A stretch of DNA of 64,000 nucleotides from Paguma larvata (lineage: Eukaryota > Chordata > Mammalia > Carnivora > Viverridae): assembly GCA_030068075.1 (NCBI GenBank), contig CM057823.1, forward strand, positions 17,580,485 through 17,644,484, in the 5' to 3' direction. A program made the position numbers and the translations under genes. Shown piece after piece: positions 57,976-64,000 of the stretch. Position 1 is the stretch's first letter. Each line of letters starts with the position of its first letter. Under the pieces are notes generated by a model. It was not told where the DNA came from, ran no database searches, and was given only the letters and a program-made list of their open reading frames with translations.

Positions 57976-60847
57976 AAGATGCAGCTTTTCTGAGGTAAAC
58001 CCTTGCATAGCATATGACAGAAGATTACTATGTGGAAGTGAGTTACTAAGCTAACAAGCAAACTCACCTGACTACCCAGCATCCACAGCTTAATGCAGGG
58101 TTTTTTTGTTCTCTACCAACACCCTATGTTCTTAAATTCCCGGGAAGTGATCCTTTTAAAATGATTCCGGAAATAAAGCCTATTCTTTGTGTTAGTTTAA
58201 ATAGAGTGGAGATCCTTAGATTTTTTTTTGATGGAATATTGAAACTGATATGAATCGCATCAATGACGTGAATGAGTCTACCAGGTACTTTGTATGGAAG
58301 CAGATCAAAGAGTTTTGTGAAACCGTTAGAGTGAATGCTGCAGTCAGGACAACGAGTACACAACAACTGATAGATAAAACGTGGAAGGAAGTTGAGTCTG
58401 TGAGTTATCTTACTTTGACAGAAATATTTTTTAACAGAATTTTTTGGTATTTCATATTTAAATCACTTTATATATTTATTAAGAGTACAAAGGAGCAATT
58501 TCTTGGATTTTATGAAGGGAATTACATATCCAGTTCTCATCTGAGTGAGATGAGACTGTATTCATCTGAGACAAATATTTGTATTAAAAAAATTTATATT
58601 TTTATATTATTTATACCCAATTTTAGGGATTTTACAGATCCCTGAGGATCACCCATGGGCCCCAAGATATAATTTATCACTAAGTTATCACTAAATTTAT
58701 CACGAATTTTTAAGGTTATGTAAGACACAGAGTAAATACCTCCAAAATACCAAAGGGCTTGCTCTCTCCTATATTTCCCATCATACTTCATACATCACTT
58801 GGCAGTCATCTGTGTCCAAGAATATCGTAACAACTTCCTATGACAAAATCTTTTGTGTCTAATCAAGAGATATCTACAAGTAATTTCCAGTCAGTTCTAT
58901 TCCTCATATTTAGCTAACATACCAAGTATGATCCTGTTAAATTTGATCACGGTCTATATAGTTCCAAGTGGGTAACACATTATTGTCTTCTCTTTCAAAT
59001 GCTGAAAACCTCCAATATGAATTCATGACTATAAGATTAAGTGAGACAGAGGCCAGAAGACAGGATTAGCAGCATGCTATTTTATATTAAGTGGTCTTCA
59101 CCATTTTTTAATCTACTTGACATGCAGTGACAACACATTAAAGTTATTAAGATTAATGGGCTAATGATTAATGCTACAGTGCACATTTGCAGTCGGTATA
59201 TGAGGAAGATTGCAGCGAAGCAAGTGGGAAATATCTGGAACATAGATTCGCTGGTGTGGCATTTGTACCGTTGAGCTAATGGACAAACGAGATCATGTAC
59301 ACAAGAGTGGTTTACACTGTAATATGAGCTCTAAAAGAAGGAATTTTCATCACCATTGCTTTCTCACCAATTTAGCAGTATATACTCACATGCATAAGTA
59401 GCAAAATGAAATTCGAAAAAGTTTAAGTAAATTCTTTAAGTGTAAAATGGTGCAGATTCATTTATGGGCCAATCTCATCAGCACTACTCTAACACACAAA
59501 AAGGAATGTGATCTGGTTACAATCCCATGAATGTAGACAGTAAAGCCTACGTCTTTGTCAGTAAATAGCTTTCCCATTGCAGTTGTCGGGTAAAGATGTC
59601 ATCACAGAACAGAACGTGTAACACGGGCCCAGCTGGTAAATGTTTTTAGAAAGTCTTCTCATGGCTTGTTTAGAGGGATTCTTCAGATAGAAAAACAATT
59701 AAGGTTTAAAATCCAGAGTAATTTGTTTTATTCGGCTGATCAAAGTGCTGGCAACCATGGCTCTTGGTTGTCTGAAATAGTTAAAGTTATAGCACCAGGC
59801 ATATCCAGGCAAAAGCCCTAATTTGTGTTGAAATAAATTGGTAGAAACCACTTTTGAAACATGGAGACCTTGAAACAGATTTACATTTCTTTCAAAATAG
59901 CCTGGAAAAGAATAATTGGAATCCACTAGGAGAAGATTTTATCACTAGCAAACCCAAAGTATAAATGCATTTTTGCACTGTAAATATTTCACTGGCTTGA
60001 AAATGGAGTAAACTTCCTTCTTGGGGGAAAAAAAAACAAAACCAAACCAAAAGGCCACAATGAAATAGTCTTTCCTATAACTGCTTGTCCTAAATCTCAT
60101 GATCAGTAATGAGATCTTGGCAACGTTTGTTTGTTTGTTTGTTTGTTTTTTAAATCATTTTCAATCTATATAGATGTTTTAGCTTGACGTTTGGGTGAAA
60201 ATGATTTTTAAAAAAGGAATTAGAAGTGGGTAAAATTGTATTTGTATTCTTATGTAAGTCCACTGTAAAGACTTGTGCCTAGATAAGCCTCTCAACCCTT
60301 TCTTTTATTTGAAATAGGAAATCCTTTGAGGTTGATCCCTGCAGGTTTGAGGATAACTTTTGCCTTGAAGAAATCATCTAAACTCACTGATCTTTTTGAA
60401 GACTGTTACTCACTTACTGCTGCTGATAGAATACAAAAGAAAAACAAGAACCTTGAGTTAAAGATTTTCTATAAAAAGAAGAAATGAATCACCTCCAAAA
60501 GTATTACACACATATTCTTGATTAATATTCCACACTATTCTTATTGCAGCAACTGGGAGGAGTTCAAAAGGAAGCGAATTTTCCAATGTTGTAAACAGCA
60601 GTGTCCTCTGATAAACCCATGAACTCACTGGCCACCATACAGTAACTGATGATAATTCTGAAGCCGACTCATGACTAAGAGCTGAGGCAGCTCCACCTGT
60701 CCCTAAACCTTTCATCCGAGATCCCGTTCAGTAGCATCAAACACTCATTGGTTCTTCACCATCATCCCAACCTCATTTTTTCCAAAAGTGAACTCGGCTG
60801 CTGATCCACCCTCAAACCCAATCTCCTTACCAATTACTCTAGTTCAT
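57976..60847. other. Long repeat-poor stretch with a TAAT cluster
   Basis: About 2.9 kb with no transposon I can name, the largest such block in the right half of the window. It holds a 131-codon frame at 58250-58645 (no recognised domain), five TAAT/ATTA cores in 59137-59172, and a (GTTT)n run at 60125-60150. A non-coding regulatory block is possible; an exon is not supported. Confidence 0.4.
60125..60150. repeat. (GTTT)n microsatellite
   Basis: Six consecutive GTTT units followed by extra T. Confidence 0.9.
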
Positions 60848-60864
60848 CATCACCTCCAACTTTT

Positions 60865-61047
60865 CTTTTAAGTTTATCTATCCATTTTCAGAGAGAGAGA
60901 GAGAGAGGGAGAAAGAGAATCCCAAGCAGGCTCCACACTATGAGCACAGAGCCAGAACATGGGGATCGAATTCACGAACCACAAGATCATGACCTGAACC
61001 AAAGTCAAGAGTCGGACGCTTAATCCGCTGAACCACCCAGGCACCCC
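60865..61047 (-). mobile_element. tRNA-derived carnivore SINE, older subtype
   Basis: GAGA tract, GAATCCCAAGCAGGCTCCAC, GTCAAGAGTCGGACGCTTAA, CACCCAGGCACCCC. Perfect 17-bp duplication CATCACCTCCAACTTTT at 60848-60864 and 61048-61064. Confidence 0.95.
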
Positions 61048-61159
61048 CATCACCTCCAACTTTTTAATATTTACCCTGAAATATTAATTTTATCTTTCAT
61101 CTCCCTAATCAAACTTTTCTCACTAGTCACAAAATCCTGTCTTCTTTTGAAATATTTCT

Positions 61160-62320
61160 AACATTTGACTCCCTTTCAGAATAATTATAGTCATTACTTC
61201 ACTAATAATCTTAGTACCCAAATAACTATTCACTCTATAGTCTCTCCATTCTACAATCCAACAAATAAAATGGCTTCATACATCTTATTATTCATATGGA
61301 ATTGCATTGTAGTCACTAATTCTGCTCCACAAGATCATACACACATCTAAGTTTTGAACATCAAATTTGCTTCCTCCAAGCACATACTTATGAAGCTGTA
61401 TGTGTAACCAAAGATGTTCTCTCTTTCCAGAAACACTCTGTGGTTCCAGAACCACTCAGAACCATGTTTAAACTATTTAGGAGTAATCTTAAATTCTCCT
61501 ATCTCTATCCCTTCACTTTAAATCAATCCCTAACTCTCTCCCCTAATATCCCTCAAATTAACCTCTGCTTTCTAAACCCCCTCAACTATGTTAGGTCAAA
61601 CTTTCCTCTTTCCTTATGAATAATTGAAATAGACTTCCGTCTTCTCTTCCAACTTTTGCTTTATCTCCAGCCTTCTCCAATCCACTCCCACATTACTCTC
61701 TGACTTATAGTTCTAAAATATTAATTTGATTGTGTCCTCTTATTGAAGTTCTCTAATAGCTTGTCACTATCTACATCAGTTTCTGAAAGCATTCTTCATC
61801 TGAAGAATCTGGGATGCTTGTTAAGAATATAGATATTTAGATCCTACTTCAGACCCCTGGATGTAAATTTCTCAACAGCAACTCTAAAAAAATAATGTTA
61901 ACAAGAATCCCAGTGGTCTTCAGGTTAATGTCTAACTCATATGCTACCATGACCTTGTTCCTACTTTCTGACTTCATATCCTCCTACATCTTCAACCTAT
62001 ACCTATATTGCAGTCTTCAAATAGTGTTTCTTCTGGTTACTCTCGGCCATCATGTCGATATAATAAATATCATCCTCCAAGATCCAGTGGAAGAAACGTC
62101 TTACCTGAGAAGCTTTTACTACCCTCAACTCCCTCGTTCAGCTTGGTAACTTATCTAGTGTCCCTATGACATTACTTTGCCATAATCCACTCCTAAGTTT
62201 TGAGTTTCTTGTAGGGTACTATAAACTTCTTAAGAAGTGCCAATATACCTTACATAAGTTTATATTTTTAGTACTTACCTCAATAAACTTGTTAAATGGA
62301 TGAATTCAGTAAATAAATGA
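61160..62320 (+). mobile_element. L2 element, interrupted
   Basis: CT-rich plus strand with L2 blocks in order: CTCTCTGACTTATAG...TTGAAGTTCTCTAATAGCTT, ACCTTGTTCCTACTTTCTGACTTCATATCCTCC, CTTACCTGAGAAGCTTTTACTACCCTCAACTCC, and an AATAAACTTGTTAAATGGATGAAT end. A short MER5-like insert lies at about 61770-61895. The part before 61430 is uncertain. Confidence 0.6.
61770..61895. mobile_element. MER5A-like DNA transposon fragment
   Basis: GGGATGCTTGTTAAGAATATAGATATTTAG...CCTACTTCAGACCCCTGGATG resembles MER5A (hAT-Charlie, non-autonomous). It breaks the L2. The match is short and weak. Confidence 0.4.
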
Positions 62321-63394
62321 GGGAGCGAGGGTGGAATTAAAGATGAGAGTGAGTACGTGAGTGACCTAAAAGTATCCTATCAGAATAGCCACTGCACATT
62401 CTATTTTATGGGATTTAAATTCAACAGTAAATATCCATTTAATTCAGGACTATTAAACTCATAATTCTTGTTTGATTCTCTCCCCAATTTATTTTTTTCC
62501 ATCTGCCAGTCTGGCATAATTACAACTCCTACCTCAGGTTAGTGAGAATCAATTGGCTTATAAATAATGATAAAGTAGTCAATGTTCATAAAATCCTCTA
62601 AAGATGAAAAGCACTCTAACCATCAGCTCTAAGCATTTTTATTTATTAGAAGATAAATTGATGCATTATCAATATCTAGACCACACTTATGATTTATGCC
62701 TTAAATACCATTAAGCTTTTTCTCCATCTAATTCTAAGATTGTCTTTCTTTCATTCTGTTATGTAGAGTCTGACATCACTGTCACTGTGGTAAGACATGA
62801 AATTAGTAGCCATACACAGAATCTAAAGCAATGATTTGGATCTTGGAATTTAGAACAGTCAGAATACTCCAGCTCTCATTCTGTGTGTGACTTTCTGGTT
62901 TAAATTTTACTCCCAACCTTGGAAGGCCTGGGCCTCGTTAGGATAAAGTAGAGTTGTTTAGGACTAGTTTGGGAAGTATGTTATCTCAAATTCAGGCAAT
63001 CTCAGGAGATGTATAAACTCATAGGTCTTGGCAAACTCAAAACACCATGCTTGGAAGCAAACATGGAGTTTATAGAAGATCTTCTCTCTGAAAAGGACCA
63101 GAACATGTTCTAAATAATACCACATCCCAGGATGTATATAACTACACGTGACTTTGTAGAGATAGATACATAAACATATGACAGAGAGAGAGGTGTTTAA
63201 AGTTGCCAGTTCTATAGTCTGTGTATTTGGTGTTAAAATGTGATTTCACTCATAAAATTGAGGCAGTAGTAAATGGTATTAGGTGGCTAAGCTTTGTTTC
63301 TCTCTCCTCTCCCATATGTTTGTGTTTAAATTTTAATGACTCACTAAGTAAGGTATTGAGAAACAACACAATATATCACTTATGTTCACAACTA
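62321..63394. other. No recognisable feature
   Basis: Unclassified AT-rich DNA. Confidence 0.4.
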
Positions 63395-63490
63395 TTATTA
63401 TGTCCTTTTTACAGATGAGGAAACTGAGCCTTTAAGAGTTTTCACTTGTCTAAGCACATTAGTGAGTCAGTAGGATGGGTCTCAAACTCA
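63395..63490 (-). mobile_element. MIR core fragment
   Basis: TTTTTACAGATGAGGAAACTGAGCCTTTAAGAG...AGCACATTAGTGAGTCAGTAGGATG matches the reversed MIR core well. Confidence 0.7.
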
Positions 63491-63896
63491 AAAATAGTTT
63501 AAATCAATGTTTTTCCTCCCAGATACTATGCTATGCTTACTTTATGATGAGATGATAAAAGACCAGATGTACTAATTAGATCCTATGTCCTTAGGCCAAC
63601 ATTATGGGGAACAGGAATTCTCAATACAGCTTGTAAAAATCTTTTAGAGTGTTCCTACCCAAGATTTCTTGAACAAATTCTTGACTTCTAGAATTAGGAG
63701 ACTTGCACTAAAAGAGATGTTAAATGTTTAAATATTTTAAAAATTGAAAAATTTTAAAAATATGGGCTCTACAGTAGTGATTTAGCATTGGGCAAGTGGC
63801 TTTCATAGCTGTCAGCAACAACAATCTGTGTACAGATGCCAGGTTCCCTGCAAGGCCCTAGGCAGCCATCACAGATGGAGCTAGCAATGAATTCCC
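63491..63896. other. No recognisable feature
   Basis: Unclassified DNA before the last SINE. Confidence 0.4.
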
Positions 63897-64000
63897 TTTT
63901 TTTTTTTACTTTATTTTTGAGAGAGACAGAGACAGAACATGAGTGGAGGAGGGACAGAGAGAGAGGAAGACACAGAATCTGAAGCAGGCTCCAGGTTCTG
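63897..64000 (-). mobile_element. tRNA-derived carnivore SINE, cut by the window end
   Basis: T run, TTTATTTTTGAGAGAGACAG, GACACAGAATCTGAAGCAGGCTCC. The head lies beyond 64000. Confidence 0.93.

Noticed and set aside
60125..60150. GTTT run as telomere-like or functional repeat
   Set aside because: A simple short microsatellite with no TTAGGG units.
1..64000. CRISPR array, operon, phage or bacterial defence system
   Set aside because: No regularly spaced repeats with unique spacers, no ribosome-binding-site-linked gene runs; all repeats are mammalian transposons or microsatellites.

Overview
The window is mammalian nuclear DNA, most likely from a cat-family carnivore. The main clue is the dominant short repeat: a tRNA-derived SINE of about 200 bp that opens with a GGGGCGCCTGGGTGGCTCAG-type head, carries a CT-rich middle and ends in AAAAATAAATAAAC. 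I count 27 copies on both strands, which is the pattern of the carnivore tRNA-Lys SINE in its felid form. Old mammalian families (L1, L2, MIR, MLT1 and MLT2 LTRs) supply most of the remaining recognisable sequence. I found no host protein-coding exon, no RNA gene outside repeats and nothing prokaryotic. The window reads as AT-rich intergenic or deep-intronic DNA.

Layout. 1-6990: an old plus-strand L1 ORF2 remnant. It is split by a younger minus-strand L1 (1192-5240, 11-bp target-site duplication) that keeps its 5' UTR and a 297-codon ORF1 but has lost the front of ORF2. 7330-7787: MLT1 LTR. 8.3-9.5 kb: three SINEs. 9785-16612: a nearly full-length, degraded minus-strand L1 carrying two SINEs and a secondary insertion (12120-12640) that looks like an L1 3' end with transduced flank. 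16.6-22.9 kb: mostly unclassified sequence with an L2 piece, two SINEs (one young), a perfect 17-bp inverted repeat and an unexplained 195-codon open frame. 22955-29005: a second nearly full-length minus-strand L1 carrying three SINEs.

29-36 kb: unclassified DNA, an L2 element split by a plus-strand L1 (33426-34855), and an MLT1 LTR. 37.9-38.5 kb: an MLT2-type LTR split by a SINE with a perfect 15-bp duplication. 39.9-41.1 kb: 3' UTR of a very old L1. 43-49.5 kb: MIR, L2, MLT1 and SINE pieces. 49.8-61 kb: a SINE-rich stretch including a SINE nested in a SINE. 61-62.3 kb: L2. The window ends inside another SINE.

Nothing here forms a pathway or operon. The biology visible is retrotransposition in layers: L2 and MIR are oldest, then MLT1/MLT2 and old L1s, then carnivore L1s, then SINEs. 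Nesting and target-site duplications give the order directly. The items most worth a second look are the internally deleted L1 with open ORF1, the candidate 3' transduction, the perfect hairpin at 17.4 kb, the 1.25-kb-spaced direct repeat at 40.5/41.7 kb, and the two long open frames at 20.3-20.9 and 37.2-37.7 kb. Element boundaries are read by eye and are good to about 10-30 bp except where a target-site duplication fixes them.
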